A stretch of 64,000 nt of DNA, from assembly GCA_030704615.1 (NCBI GenBank), contig CM060732.1:54913053-54977052 (forward strand), given 5' to 3'. This stretch comes from Takakia lepidozioides (Eukaryota; Streptophyta; Takakiopsida; Takakiales; Takakiaceae). The position numbers and the translations under genes were made by a program. The stretch's first letter is position 1, and each line of letters opens with the position of its first letter. Shown one piece after another: positions 11,910 through 22,249 of this stretch. The notes beneath the pieces are model-generated. The model had not been told where the DNA came from, searched no databases, and saw only the letters and a list, made by a program, of their open reading frames with translations.

Positions 11910-12739
11910 TCAGCTCCGTACGGCCTTGTCTTTCACCCTTAGGGACATCCGAGAAACATTCACCCTCTCAATTGCCTCGTTCAAAGTCTTAGGTGGTTTC
12001 TCCTCCAACTTCCGCCTAGCCCATGGGGCCAGTCCCGCCACAAAGTTGAAGACCATTTCTGGTTCCGCCATGTCCGCGACTTCGAGCAACAGCACATTGA
12101 AAGCCTGGACATATCCCCGAATGTCATCTGTTTGCCTCAAATTCCTCATCTTGTCCCGGGCGAGCCAGGACGCGTTGAGGGGCACAAACTGCCTCTTCAT
12201 CAATTCCTTGAACCCACTCCAGTTCAAGGTTTCCGGGCTTGGACCTCAGTCGTGAAGCGTTTCTGCCACCATTGTTGAGCATAGCCCCTCAAATAGGTGG
12301 GAGCCACTTCCACCCGATCCTCGTCACTCAACTTGGCCACCCGGAAGTACTGCTCTAGCTCCAAGAGCCAGGTGTTGAGTGCCTTCCGATTTTGGACGCC
12401 CTCAAAGGTGCCGGGTTCCTTAGGCTTCACCTTAAACTTTGCCTTAGTGGAAGTGGCATTAGCCGCCTTCAACACGTCTTTCAACGTCCCGCCAAATTGC
12501 GCCAACAACCCTTCCCAAAAGGCTGCCGGCATGGGAGGCATCTGTTGGTGGGTCGGAGCTCTCAGGGATTCCTCAGGCTCCGACTCCTCAGATTCCTCCC
12601 GCTCTTGAGCGGCCTCGTTTTCAGAAACATGCATCGCTTCCTCAAACGGCCGCCTCGGTGACATGTCGCCCCCATCAGGCTCACCAGGATCATCATCTTT
12701 TGGGCCGTTCCGCTTTCGCTTTGGCTTGCCCGACCCCAT
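11910..12739 (-). pseudogene. Gag of chromovirus, frameshifted
   Basis: A likely start is the ATG at 12739 (MGSGKPKRKRNG), followed by an acidic Glu/Ser-rich stretch. The conserved retrotransposon gag core is seen in two frames: GTFEGVQNRKALNTWLLELE and AQQWWQKRFTTE up to 12224, then NWSGFKELMKRQFVPLNAS and FNFVAGLAPWARRKLEEKPP down to 11910. The break is a one-base shift near 12225. Downstream (11885-11571) lies a basic region and a probable zinc knuckle, again out of frame. Gag would form the virus-like particle. Confidence 0.85.
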
Positions 12740-12780
12740 GATGAGGCCAATCCCAAGGACGATCGCGTATTGAACTCTAA

Positions 12781-12792
12781 GCTCTGATACCA
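12781..12792 (-). promoter_or_regulatory. Primer-binding site (initiator Met tRNA)
   Basis: TGGTATCAGAGC on the minus strand, two bases inside the 5' LTR end. It is the classic plant retrotransposon primer site. Confidence 0.93.
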
Positions 12793-12794
12793 AG

Positions 12795-13921
12795 TGTCGC
12801 ACACCTCACTTCGGTAAGCTCCCCCCTCAAGTCATAGTTACTCGCTTGATGCGCGCGCCTAACTCCCAACCTGGCCGCCGGGCCAACTTGGAGCTCCGGC
12901 TGCTCACCAGGGCATAACGGTCCCCCTTTGATCTCCCAAAGAACCCTCCAACGATTTGGAACTAGCGGAATTCCCTCGTAAACTCTTCAGTCAGGGGGCT
13001 ATGAAGGGCTAGTGCTAGCCCAAGACTGATCGTTGCTACATGAGCTTATGACAGAGAACCCCCAAAAAGTGTGATTACTCATAGGGGTTAGGTTGCAAAC
13101 AAGCATTCTGATTGGTTCAACTAAGAGATGTGATGATTTTGGGCTTCTCCTTATTGTAGTAAAAATGCAAGGATCTGCCGCACTTGGTACCAAATTGTAT
13201 CTAATCAGAAAATTGTCAAACTTCGCATTCCAAACTCGTGAAGCCTGCTTCAGTCCATACATACATTTTTTCAAACTGCATACCAGGTGCTCTGATGTGT
13301 CTAGTCCTTTGCGGCTCACATGACTACGAGGGAAATCATTTGGTTACGGAGACTTATGGGATCCATTCATCCAGAGAAGACACCCATCCACTTCACTGGC
13401 AGTCCGGAACAACTCCCCACTCTTTGGTCGCTTTCTTGCTCGCTCGCTTACTCACTAGTTTTTGGTCACCAACGGGCTTGCACCGTTCTCGGGGTTACTA
13501 CTCCCTATATATACTTCTGTAGCTGTCTGCGGGGGTTTCAAACAACCATGCCATTTTATGGCGAACCACCACGAACACCCTCGACTCCCGGTGATGAGTC
13601 GCGGTGAGTCTTGGCCCACCCACCACGGCCCCTATGGACCGTGATGAGTCCCAAGACTTCGCACGACTCCCACCACAAGGTCTCCGCCCCAAGGTGAGTC
13701 CTATGCCACCCCCACTAAGTCCCGCTAAGCTACCACCACCCCCTTGCCCACCGCAACCCGGTGTGCGGGGCTCCACCTAGTGAGCGCCTCCGCCTCCTTG
13801 AGTTCTTTGGGCACTCAAGGGTGTTTCAGCCCCCCATACCTATCGCTGTCACTGCCCCCACCACAGGGGCAGCCCCTCTTGTGTCCCGATCCCCCTGCCC
13901 TCAAGGCAAAGGGCCGCGACA
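12795..13921 (-). repeat. 5' LTR of chromovirus with internal filler (1127 bp)
   Basis: It aligns with the 3' LTR, beginning TGTCGCA and ending CGACA. It is longer because 420 bases of foreign sequence (12977-13396) replace eight LTR bases (equivalent to 6992-6999). Apart from gaps the two LTRs are very similar, which suggests a fairly recent insertion. Confidence 0.92.
12977..13396. mobile_element. Mosaic copia-derived filler inside the LTR
   Basis: On the minus strand (13319 downward) the translation reads LVCSLKKCMYGLKQASRVWN, the Ty1/copia RT block usually written LKKALYGLKQAPRAW. On the plus strand (13320-13395) it reads TTREIIWLRRLMGSIHPEK, the copia RNase H block EAIWLRRLL. The two pieces lie back to back and meet at 13319/13320. 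No target duplication flanks the insert and eight LTR bases are lost. This looks like templated filler from double-strand break repair rather than transposition. Confidence 0.7.
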
Positions 13922-13926
13922 GTATA

Positions 13927-14016
13927 ATAGAAGGAGCCAAGCTAACTTGGTATGGTGATCTGAAGAAAAATCCACCAAAGAAGTTCAGATATTGTGAGCG
14001 TGGGACTGACTAGGGT
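13927..14016 (+). other. Right half of the short open frame split by the chromovirus
   Basis: IEGAKLTWYGDLKKNPPKKF and a few more residues follow in phase with the left half at 6726-6809, ending in TAG. The product is not recognised. It is recorded because the joined frame is open across the target site. Confidence 0.2.
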
Positions 14017-14860
14017 AAAAGTTATTGTTTGGGAGTGGTTTCGGACACCCAGTCATTGGAAAAAGACACGATTCCTTCTAGTGCTACCTGCCTTTGCTTT
14101 CAAAAGGCTCTAAATCTAATCTTTAGCTCTGACTTCCTTTTCTCCAAGTTCTCTTAGTTGCTTCCTCCACCTCTCTTTTAGTCACCCCCCCCCCCCCCCC
14201 CCCTCCTCCGGCTTTGTCCTATGGTACCTGTGGTTTCAGTAGCTCGTTTGCTAGTATAATAGGGGAGTTTTCCTGCAGTCAGCCTTCACGGCCTTGGACA
14301 GTGGTTATTTCTTCCACTCTTATGGCCTTGATTTTAATTAATTTGATTAAAAGGGCCTCCGTCCCCTTTCTTTAAAAAAATAAATGCATGGAATTCATGC
14401 AAGCCCTGCCGTATAGTAATTATGAATAGGTAGTAAGTCTGGAAGATCGCATAATTAGTCTATGAATAAATATCAAGGTAATAGGATTTGAGCCCTGGTC
14501 TGATTACCAGCTGACCGAGCTGTGGGGGTGAAGATCACCTGACGATTCTCAACATTCAAACAGGTTAGATCAAAAGTAAGAGTGCATGGAACAAACAATG
14601 AAACATAAATGGAGCTAGTTAAGTGAGGAGTAGATCCAGCTAGAAGCATGCTGGGGGAGCAAGACATACTGCCTGCCAGGAAGAATATTAGAGATAAGGT
14701 AAGGGCCATTTTACGTTTGGCCTTAGATATCTGCTTACCAGGCTCAAACAGACCGGCATACCTTGAATGACTTAGAATACACAACACGTTTGTTGTAATT
14801 CTTGGCCTGAGCAACTTGGGCAAACACAATGTTAGATTTTGTTGTTTCACGCAAACTACG
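14017..14860. other. Non-coding repeat-rich spacer
   Basis: A run of about eighteen C lies near 14187. A LINE-like 3' tail with TTTGATTAAAAGGGCC followed by poly-A lies near 14340-14385. The same tail occurs at about 24440. No gene is supported. Confidence 0.5.
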
Positions 14861-15742
14861 TCATCTAGCATCCATGGAAAGCAAAAAAACTTCCCAATTC
14901 TCAGGCTTAGTTGCGGATACCTGCAGCCAGGAGATATGCAAAAGAGTTCTACATTTCCTACCATACAAAAGTTCAAAAGGTGAGATTTTGGTACTGATAT
15001 GGATAGAAGTCCTATAGGCAAAGAGCAGAATAGGCACGGCAATATCCCATTCATCAATGAGTGTTCCATTCTTCTCGAGCATCTAGCATATAGTTTTGTT
15101 AAATCGTTCTGTCAAACCATTGCATTGGGGATTGTAGGGAGCAGTAACGGCATGCTTAGTATTGAGATTAAACAAGACAATCTCCATAAGTTGGTTGCAG
15201 AACTCCGTACTTTGATCCGTGAGGATTTCAAGAGGGCAACCATGACAAAGTATCACCTTATTAAAGAAGAACTGCACCACCTCATCACTATCCTTAGCAA
15301 CCAGAGGTCAGAGCTCAACCCATTTCGTCAGGTAGTCTGTAGCAACCACAAGGTATGCATGGCCCTTGGACGTGGATTTAAGGGGTCCGACTAGATCTAA
15401 GCCAACCCTGGCAAATGGTTCAGTCACCGGGATTGGCTGCAAAGGTAAGGGAGCTTCGGTCCTAGGTAGGATGGTTTTAGCATGACAGGGCACACATCTT
15501 GCAATGAAAGCTGAGACATCTTTAACTAAGTCTTTCCAGTGATACTGCTCATGTAATCTCTTGACAATTTTAGCAACCCCCAAATGGCCAGCATAAGTAG
15601 AAGCATGGTACAATTCAAGTAAAGCAGGGACAGCGGACCTAGAAGGGACTTCCACAGTAGAGGTACCTTCCAAAGCAGTGACTCTGAACAATCTCCCTTC
15701 ATTTTCGCGGTGGCTAGGTAAGTAATAGTTGACTTGCCTCAT
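14861..15742 (-). pseudogene. Integrase of a second Ty3/gypsy relic
   Basis: Three frames in order carry an integrase. 15742-15308 has the H-H-C-C zinc-binding domain (LYHASTYAGHLG, CVPCHAK) and the core start RVGLDLVGPLKSTSKGHAY with VVATDYLTKWVEL. 15280-15083 has LEILTDQSTEFCNQ and APYNPQCNGLTERFN. 15082-14861 has LLFAYRTSIHISTKISPFEL. It differs clearly from the first element and no chromodomain was found. Frameshifts and the N-terminal truncation of the element make it inactive. Confidence 0.85.
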
Positions 15743-16122
15743 GAGCAGCTTGGATATGTCACTAAGGTGGGTGCCGGTTTTTCACCTATGGAGAAGAGCA
15801 TCGTATAATGGATCATCCATGCCTACATCACTCATGGCCACACAATAGCAGGTTGGTGCAAGCGAGAAGAAAGTGGCAGCCCCCGTCCTCTTCCTTTCGT
15901 GACCCTGACTTCATTTTCAGTTGGCTGCCTATGAGGAGGCAAGCAGGCTGTAGGGTGCAGCTCAGTCCCTCGGTCGGGATACAAACCAAGGCAGACGCAA
16001 GACAAGATGAACAGTTCTAAGGTAAGGGAAAGTACTAGACCATTCTGCAGGATGTCAGACTAGAATTCATGCCAATACCAAAGGAAATTCAACCAACATC
16101 AAACTGAAGTAGATCCCAAGTG

Positions 16123-17289
16123 TCAAGCAGATCTGGAGGAACATAAGGATAGTCTAGACTCCAGCAAATGACACAAGACAAAGGGATCCGAAACAGGCAC
16201 AACAGGTGGTGTAGAGCGTGCAGCATGAGGGACTAGGTTATTTAAGGTAGTGTAAGGTTCAGGGATTTTGGGTTCGCCTCGAGTCAAAGCATCTGCATTA
16301 ATAGTTATCCTTCCCATGCTTGTAGGAGATGGTGAAGTCATAGCCTTGCAGTATTAGAGCCCACTGAGCTAATCTGCCAGTGAGTTCATGAGGAGTTAGC
16401 AAGTCTTTCAAAGGTAAATGATCAGTTTCAATGGTAAAATGACAACCATGTAAATACTACCGAAAATATTTGACTCCAAAGATAACTGCAAGGCCTTCCT
16501 TGTCAGTGATAGAGTAATTACGTTCATGTTTATCAAGGTTGCAAGATAAATGGCAAGGTAAAATCAGGATGAGCAAGCACAAGAGCAAAGGTTAGTGCAA
16601 TTTTGAGCTTCTCAAAGGCGGATGTTTCAGCAAACCCCACACAAAACGAGCATCCTTGGATAACAAGCGAGTGAGTGGAACAGCTAGTTTGGCAAATCGA
16701 AAAATGAAGCGGCGATATTAAGAACCCAAGCCCAAGAAGGCTTTAATACATGTTTTATCTCTAGAGGTTGGATAGTTCCACACAGCCTGGATCTTAGTTG
16801 GGTCAGGACTGATGCCAGCAGCAGAAAGCAAACAGCCCAAGAAATGGAGCTGCTCCATACAAAAATCAAACTTCTTGGCTTTAACTTTAAGGCCGGCTGC
16901 ACGAAGTCTGCACACAACCCGTTGTAAGTCCAGTAGATGAGCATCAAACGTTGTAGAATAAATGTTGACGTCATCAATGTAAACTAAAGCACACTCCCAA
17001 CGAAGGTTTCCTAAAACAATGTCCATAAGGCGCTGAAATGTAGCAGTGGCATTGTTTCAAATTGGAAGAGGCCCATCCTACAGGTGAAGGCAGTTTTCTC
17101 CTTAGCATCAGCAGTTAAATGAACTTGCCAAAAGCCAGAGGCTAAATCTAATAAAGAGAAGATAGTGGCCCCATTAAGTTGATCTAGCGTTTCATTAATG
17201 TGTGGCAAAGGGTAGACATTTTTCTTTGTGATGGCATTTAAACACCGAAAGTCAACGCAAAAACGGGTTGAGCCATCCTTCTTACCCAC
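16123..17289 (-). pseudogene. Reverse transcriptase and RNase H of second Ty3 relic
   Basis: 17289-17011 starts [17 protein letters not shown] and continues [15 protein letters not shown]. 17026-16718 has LVYIDDVNIYS, the catalytic YIDD box, and LHFLGCLLSAAGI. RNase H is badly decayed; its end is seen as INADALTRGEP in the 16341-16123 frame. The shifts between frames show it is dead. Confidence 0.85.
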
Positions 17290-17429
17290 TAAGACAATGG
17301 TGTCGAATGGCTTTTACTCAACCATCCCTTCGCTATCCGAGGTGGAAACTCCAAGATAGAAGAGTTGGATATCTCTAAGCACTCAGCCCGCTCAGTACTA
17401 TCAGTCATGACCTGCAGTTAGTGAATCAT

Positions 17430-18162
17430 GGTTGTGCTTCCCATTTGTATTCCTTCTTGCCTTCATGTTATCAATTTACCTTATCTGATATTGAAGCATC
17501 AGATTGCTTCAGTATCTACTTAGTTCCAGTTAATCATGCATTCATTTCACAGCTTCACTCATGTCTCTCTACACAGTGAGATTGTATCGAATAAGTATCA
17601 GATTATGATTTATCAGGTATCAGGCCAATGCCATGGTGACTCTAATCCGCCCTACAGTATCACTACAGCTCTGCATATAATAAGCATCTACTGTTCATCT
17701 TTCCTCCTTCTCTGTGCTCTCGTTCTTGCTCTCCGCCTGATCTCCTCTTCCCATGACCCAGAAGCGCTCCCTGTGAAGTGATCCTCTTTCCGTTGCCGCT
17801 CTCCTTATCTGCCCGCAAGCTGTTCTAACCACCACCTACTAACTAGTCATCCCTGAAGTAACATGTTCCCCTGCAGATGTCGTTCCCTCACAGTCGTTCC
17901 CTGTCAATGATAACTGTTCCCCAAGTACTGTGACAGGCTGTGTCAAGCTGTGCCGAGCTCTGACTGGCTGTGTAAGGCTGTGTCGGGCTGTGACTGGCTG
18001 TGTCAGGCTGTGACTGGTTGTGTTTGGCTGTGTCGGGCTGTATAACCCCCCTTAAGCCTGCTGCTGCCACCCCTAAGGCTCCTGCTGGTCTCAGTCTGCG
18101 CAAAAATTAAGGGTACCCCACAGAACCCGTAAAAGCGTCTAAGTCCCAAGCAGCCCTCTAAC
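17430..18162 (-). repeat. Probable LTR of a third retroelement
   Basis: On the minus strand TGTTAGAGGG begins at about 18162, directly after a purine-rich tract (GAGAGGGGGAGGGG) and a pol-like C-terminus. That is the arrangement at a 3' LTR. A TATA-like TTATTATATG lies near 17675 on the minus strand. The other LTR end is not certain, so the left coordinate is approximate. Confidence 0.5.
17929..18042. repeat. Ten-base tandem repeat (TGTGACTGGC type)
   Basis: About eleven imperfect units of the form TGTGACTGGC or TGTGTCGGGC lie in a row. The array sits in the presumed U3 part of the LTR, where short repeats often act as enhancers. That role is inference. Confidence 0.75.
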
Positions 18163-18381
18163 ATTTACCCCTCCCCCTCTCAAAAAGCCGTGTCCTCACG
18201 GTTTTACTGTTTGGATTAGCAAACCTTTGTGAGCGAGCACCCTTCTAACGGTGAGAGTCTCGTGAAGGACTCCGTGTGCGAGCCCAAGTCCTGTCACTGG
18301 TAGACAGAGATGATTGAGCACTACCAAGAAATGTCTGACCCTCCGTTGGCTGATAACGAGGTAACCTCTCAGGCATAGGAG
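18163..18381 (-). pseudogene. C-terminal end of a retroelement polyprotein
   Basis: The frame reads PMPERLPRYQPTEGQTFLGS, a TAG, then SKTVRTRLFERGRG before the purine tract. The ending resembles plant LTR-element polyproteins next to the polypurine tract. It runs into the assembly gap, so the rest is unseen. Confidence 0.4.
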
Positions 18382-18881
18382 NNNNNNNNNNNNNNNNNNN
18401 NNNNNNNNNNNNNNNNNNNNNNNNNNNNNNNNNNNNNNNNNNNNNNNNNNNNNNNNNNNNNNNNNNNNNNNNNNNNNNNNNNNNNNNNNNNNNNNNNNNN
18501 NNNNNNNNNNNNNNNNNNNNNNNNNNNNNNNNNNNNNNNNNNNNNNNNNNNNNNNNNNNNNNNNNNNNNNNNNNNNNNNNNNNNNNNNNNNNNNNNNNNN
18601 NNNNNNNNNNNNNNNNNNNNNNNNNNNNNNNNNNNNNNNNNNNNNNNNNNNNNNNNNNNNNNNNNNNNNNNNNNNNNNNNNNNNNNNNNNNNNNNNNNNN
18701 NNNNNNNNNNNNNNNNNNNNNNNNNNNNNNNNNNNNNNNNNNNNNNNNNNNNNNNNNNNNNNNNNNNNNNNNNNNNNNNNNNNNNNNNNNNNNNNNNNNN
18801 NNNNNNNNNNNNNNNNNNNNNNNNNNNNNNNNNNNNNNNNNNNNNNNNNNNNNNNNNNNNNNNNNNNNNNNNNNNNNNNNN
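18382..18881. other. Assembly gap, 500 N
   Basis: Exactly 500 N, a usual placeholder for a gap of unknown true size. Features on the two sides may not be truly this close. Confidence 0.99.
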
Positions 18882-19445
18882 TATTTTTGAGGAGGATGGT
18901 TTGCGATCCCAAACGTGACAACTTCATTCACCAGGCCACTATGAGTTTCAACGAGGTCGATACTCTTTTGCAGCGGGATACAACACATGGGTAGCATGAA
19001 CTATGTAATGTGGTATGTGGATGACCATGATTTGAAATGTGTAATTCACATCAATTCGTCGGCTGTGCAATGATATGGCCTCCAACTATACGGAGTGAGG
19101 TCTGAGTGACAACTTTTAGGTAGTGCACATTTGTCATTGCACCGTTCGAAGTCTACATGTCTTGCTGTCGCTATGCACTACAATCATCTTTTGAAGATGA
19201 TCATAACTCTCATTGTTATTTGAGGAGGGAGGAAGTCTTCTCGTGGCAGCCTTTATGGCGCACACTTTGTGAGGATATTTTGTCGTCTTCGTAATTGTAA
19301 AAGTGAAACAAACATTTGTAATTGCACAATGTTGGATGCTGCAATTGTAGGCCTCAACGCTCGTCTTGATTCTATTTAGGCAAGATTCCCTGCATTAATT
19401 CCACGGTCATAGGACCATCCACGGTTATAGGCGGCGCATGTTAAT
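18882..19445. other. Non-coding stretch after gap
   Basis: I see no gene, tRNA or recognisable repeat here. Confidence 0.4.
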
Positions 19446-19556
19446 GCTGACGTGGCAGTTGACGGACAGTGCCACGTCATCATTTACCGCCACATCAGCA
19501 TGCTGACATGACGCTCACGCCACGTCAGCATGTGTGCAGGCTCACGCCACGTCAGC
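19446..19556. promoter_or_regulatory. Cluster of GCCACGTCAGC words
   Basis: Sites: GCTGACGTGGC at 19446, GCCACGTCATC at 19471, GCCACATCAGC at 19489, and GCCACGTCAGC at 19519 and 19546. Both orientations occur. The word contains the ACGTCA core bound by plant bZIP factors. It could equally be a subterminal repeat array of the adjacent Gln-rich element, as in CACTA transposons. Confidence 0.45.
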
Positions 19557-19599
19557 TGGCGTGAGCGTACGCTCGCGCGCTCACGTGCAACGCTCACGC

Positions 19600-20773
19600 C
19601 ATTGCGTCGTTGGTGTTGTAGGAAGGAAGCTGCCATGCGCTCAAAGTCCTCCTCAGTCAATCCGAACAAGTGCTTTCTTCGCACCCCAAAGGTTGGATGT
19701 GCCATAGGCATATGTCTGAGGTCTTCAGGCCGTGGGTCATCCATGAGAATCAGCTGCACAAGTAGAGGCGGCATATTTTGGACGATTGTGGCTTCAATGG
19801 CAACAACAGAGGCGGCTTCTAGAACATGGTTGGCTTCCTCAATAGAAAACTCCATGGAATAATGAAAGGGTACAAATGACCACCGGCGGTCCGCAACAAT
19901 CCGGTGGAGCTCATTATGCCAATCCAAATGGGGATTAATTTCTCTCACCCTAAGCCGGGGAAGTGTGAGGTCTTCAGCTCCGGGTCGAATTACCGGTGAT
20001 GGCGATCGCCAAACTGCAAAAAGCGTCGTGCTATGTGAGAGAAAGACAGTCTGCTGGTCAGTCTGCTGGTCCGCAGTCTATTGGATGACAGGACTTCCCA
20101 TTGGCATGGGCTGCATGATGGGCTCCTGGAGAGGAGTCTGCAGGATGATAGGCTGCTCGTTGGGAGTATGCTCCGTTGGAGTCTGCTGGATGACAAGCTG
20201 CTAAACGGGAGTTTGCTGGATGACGGCCTGCTGAATGGGAGTCTGCTGGATGGCAGACTCGGCTGTCCCAGACGCATTCCCCCCCGATACGTCTTGAATA
20301 TGTAATGCCGCTATAGCAGCAGTTGACCCAGGATACTTCAATAATATGTACTCTCGCACGCGGTCCACTTCCGCACGCACTGCAGTCGCTTGTAAAGGAG
20401 CATCATTGTTAGGTATCCGCTAAGCCTGAATGGCCCTATGAATAGAAACACGTTCATCCTGGTACACGGCAGAGAACTTGGACGTCAGGAACATGGACGT
20501 GGACTCTATATTCACCTCATGCAGCGGACTGGACTCACAGACCAGCAGACTGACAGACGTAACGTGCGTACGTAGGGTGGAGGCAACTAGTAGACTGTAC
20601 CAGTGGACTGGACCAGCGAACTGACAAACGGACTCAGTAAGTAATGCAGCGATATAAAACAGACTAACTGACGAGCGGAGTGAGCCAGCGGACTGAGGAG
20701 AGAACGCAGCGGACTGACCAGACTGAATAGGCAATGTGACCCCGATGATGGACTCAAACAGCACAGAGAACAT
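19600..20773 (-). pseudogene. Gln-Gln-Thr family copy A: repeat and central domain
   Basis: One minus-strand frame runs from 20773 to the stop at 19484, broken only by TAG at 20420-20422, 20201-20203 and 20078-20080. It reads VRAEVDRVREYILLKYPGST, then units such as AIQQTPIQQAVIQQTP. It continues into a conserved central domain with FHYSMEFSIEEANHVLEAAS, LLVQLILMDDPRPEDLRHMP and FGVRRKHLFGLTEEDFERMA. The central domain recurs in copy B (48.9-49.2 kb, plus strand) at about 96% DNA identity over about 260 bp. After ERMAAS the two copies diverge. Two of the three TAG codons stand where the repeat pattern calls for Gln. I know no family with this domain. Mobility is inferred from the two near-identical copies. 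Confidence 0.6.
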
Positions 20774-20858
20774 ACTGGGCGGTCAGACTGACCATTACCT
20801 CCTCTACTTCATCATCATCTTCTTCATCTTCAAAGCTGTTCAACCAGTTCTGTTCCGC

Positions 20859-21749
20859 CTATCGGATGAATGTGCGTAGCAGGCCTGACTGGGCAACTTT
20901 GTAGAAATAACGGAAGAAGTCTGGATCCCCAATTGGTGGGCACACTGGTGGGAAAAGCCCAAAGTCAACGAGGCGCAATGTGCCAGGGCACACTGACCCT
21001 TCAGTGCTCTGTTGAGTTTTTGGTTTTGACCCTAAACCGATGGCATGGGTCGCGATATTTGTGTGAGTCTGCTGCCGAGTCTGGTCAGGCAAGTCAATGT
21101 CCACTGGACTTGTCACCCCTTCCAAGCCCTGAGCAGATTCACTTTCAGTATCAGTACCGATGGTGTGGGTTTGCCGCCCAGGACGGGGTTCAGTCTGTTG
21201 CGTGGATTTTGCCCTTGCCTTGCGAGCAGACCTTGCAGCCTTCTCCTTTTTTTGCCTCTCCTTTTTTTGGGCCCCATCACTCAGTTTACATTTTCTGGCA
21301 GCGTCCGGCGTTCCCTGCACTTGCAAATCCTCCATTGACGGGCCACCAGAATGGACGCCATACCGTGCGCGCACTTCGTCTAATTCCAAAGTGCGGGGGT
21401 CAAGTACTGATCCGCGCAAGCGCATTGTGGCCTCTTTGACAATCGTCAGTATCGGCCAAGGCTTGAAATCCCGTGGAATCATTGCAACAGTCTCCTTGCA
21501 ACCCGTGTCAACACAATGCCGATTTAGTTGGATTTTGTCCTTGATAACCTCTTCACAGAAGGGACAGAAGAGCTTGTCCTTCTGCCAATTTGAGTTTTTG
21601 GGCTTCCGCGCGCGGAGGTCTACAAATGCTTCCACTATTTTATGATCAAACTCGTCTGGCGAGTACCAGTACCTTCGCTCCTTCTTCAGTCTGGTTTGGT
21701 GCACAAAATCCACCCAATCCGCTCCACCTTTTTCACAAGCATCCTCCAT
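20859..21749 (-). pseudogene. Gln-Gln-Thr family copy A: N-terminal zinc-finger-like exon
   Basis: The 296-codon frame starts MEDACEKGGADWVDFVHQ. A finger-like motif CPFCEEV...LNRHCVDTGC (C-x2-C-x12-H-x4-C) lies near residues 62-84. A Lys-rich stretch (KKERQKKEKAARSARKAR) near 165-185 could be a nuclear signal. Further on are TQQTEPRPGRQ, TRQQTHTN and KTQQSTEG, which link it to the Gln-Gln-Thr repeats. The frame ends at a TAG, but coding-like sequence continues with AEQNWLNSFEDEEDDDEVEE to a GT donor near 20799. The TAG is therefore probably a decayed codon. Function unknown; a DNA-binding role is only suggested by the finger. Confidence 0.55.
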
Positions 21750-21759
21750 CGCTGCAGAA

Positions 21760-22240
21760 TGAAACGAGGGTGCAAGGACAATGAGCGACAGATAGAAGTC
21801 CTATGAAAAGACTCACCCTAAGCAAGAAGAGAACACAGAATGGAATGGAAACACCGCAGCAAGTGAGAACCTCACCAAGCCGATGAACTTCGAGTTGTTA
21901 CGAAAGCGAGCGTGTTTGCGACGCTTCGCGGCTCACCGCGACTCTCCACACCTGGGGAAGAACGGCTGTCTTTCGTTACGGTGATGGAAACGCAAAGAGG
22001 AAAACAAAACAGTGCAAAACAGTGCGAAGAAACAGGCGTGAAGAGAATGGAGTCGATCGCACAGGGAACATGAGAAGAAAGTAGAAGTAGAAGGGGGAAA
22101 GCGGGCATGGCACTGCCAACGTGGCGCGATTTCACAGGCGCCAACTATCCGCCGTCATCGCATTGAATACGTCCACCGAACGAACGCATCGTACTAAATT
22201 CATCCACGGTCCTTGCAAGTGCAGCAGACTCATTTCCCAT
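21760..22240. other. 5' flank of the Gln-rich gene
   Basis: No supported coding region. The copy A gene would be transcribed away from here on the minus strand. Confidence 0.35.
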
Positions 22241-22249
22241 TGGGCCGAG

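Larger units (their letters stand above)
6810..13921 (-). mobile_element. Full-length Ty3/gypsy chromovirus, inactive
   Basis: The element lies on the minus strand. It is bounded by LTRs 6810-7535 (3') and 12795-13921 (5'), each with TGTCG...CGACA ends, and by a perfect 5-bp target duplication GTATA (6805-6809 and 13922-13926). The primer-binding site TGGTATCAGAGC (12792-12781) abuts the 5' LTR and matches the end of initiator Met tRNA, as usual for plant LTR elements. Order inside: gag, protease, RT, RNase H, integrase, chromodomain. Gag, RNase H and integrase are all frameshifted, and the integrase zinc-binding region is missing. It is therefore dead. The chromodomain at the integrase end identifies it as a chromovirus. 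Confidence 0.93.
14861..17400 (-). mobile_element. Second Ty3/gypsy relic, truncated
   Basis: RT (17289-16718), RNase H end (about 16341-16240) and integrase (15742-14861) are in the order expected for Ty3/gypsy on the minus strand. Gag and protease are missing at the high-coordinate end, where an LTR of another element begins. No LTRs of its own were recognised. Between 15743 and 16122 there is no recognisable coding sequence. Confidence 0.8.

Noticed and set aside
18196-18997. Long open frames across the gap
   Set aside because: They exist only because N codons contain no stops; the real sequence in the gap is unknown.
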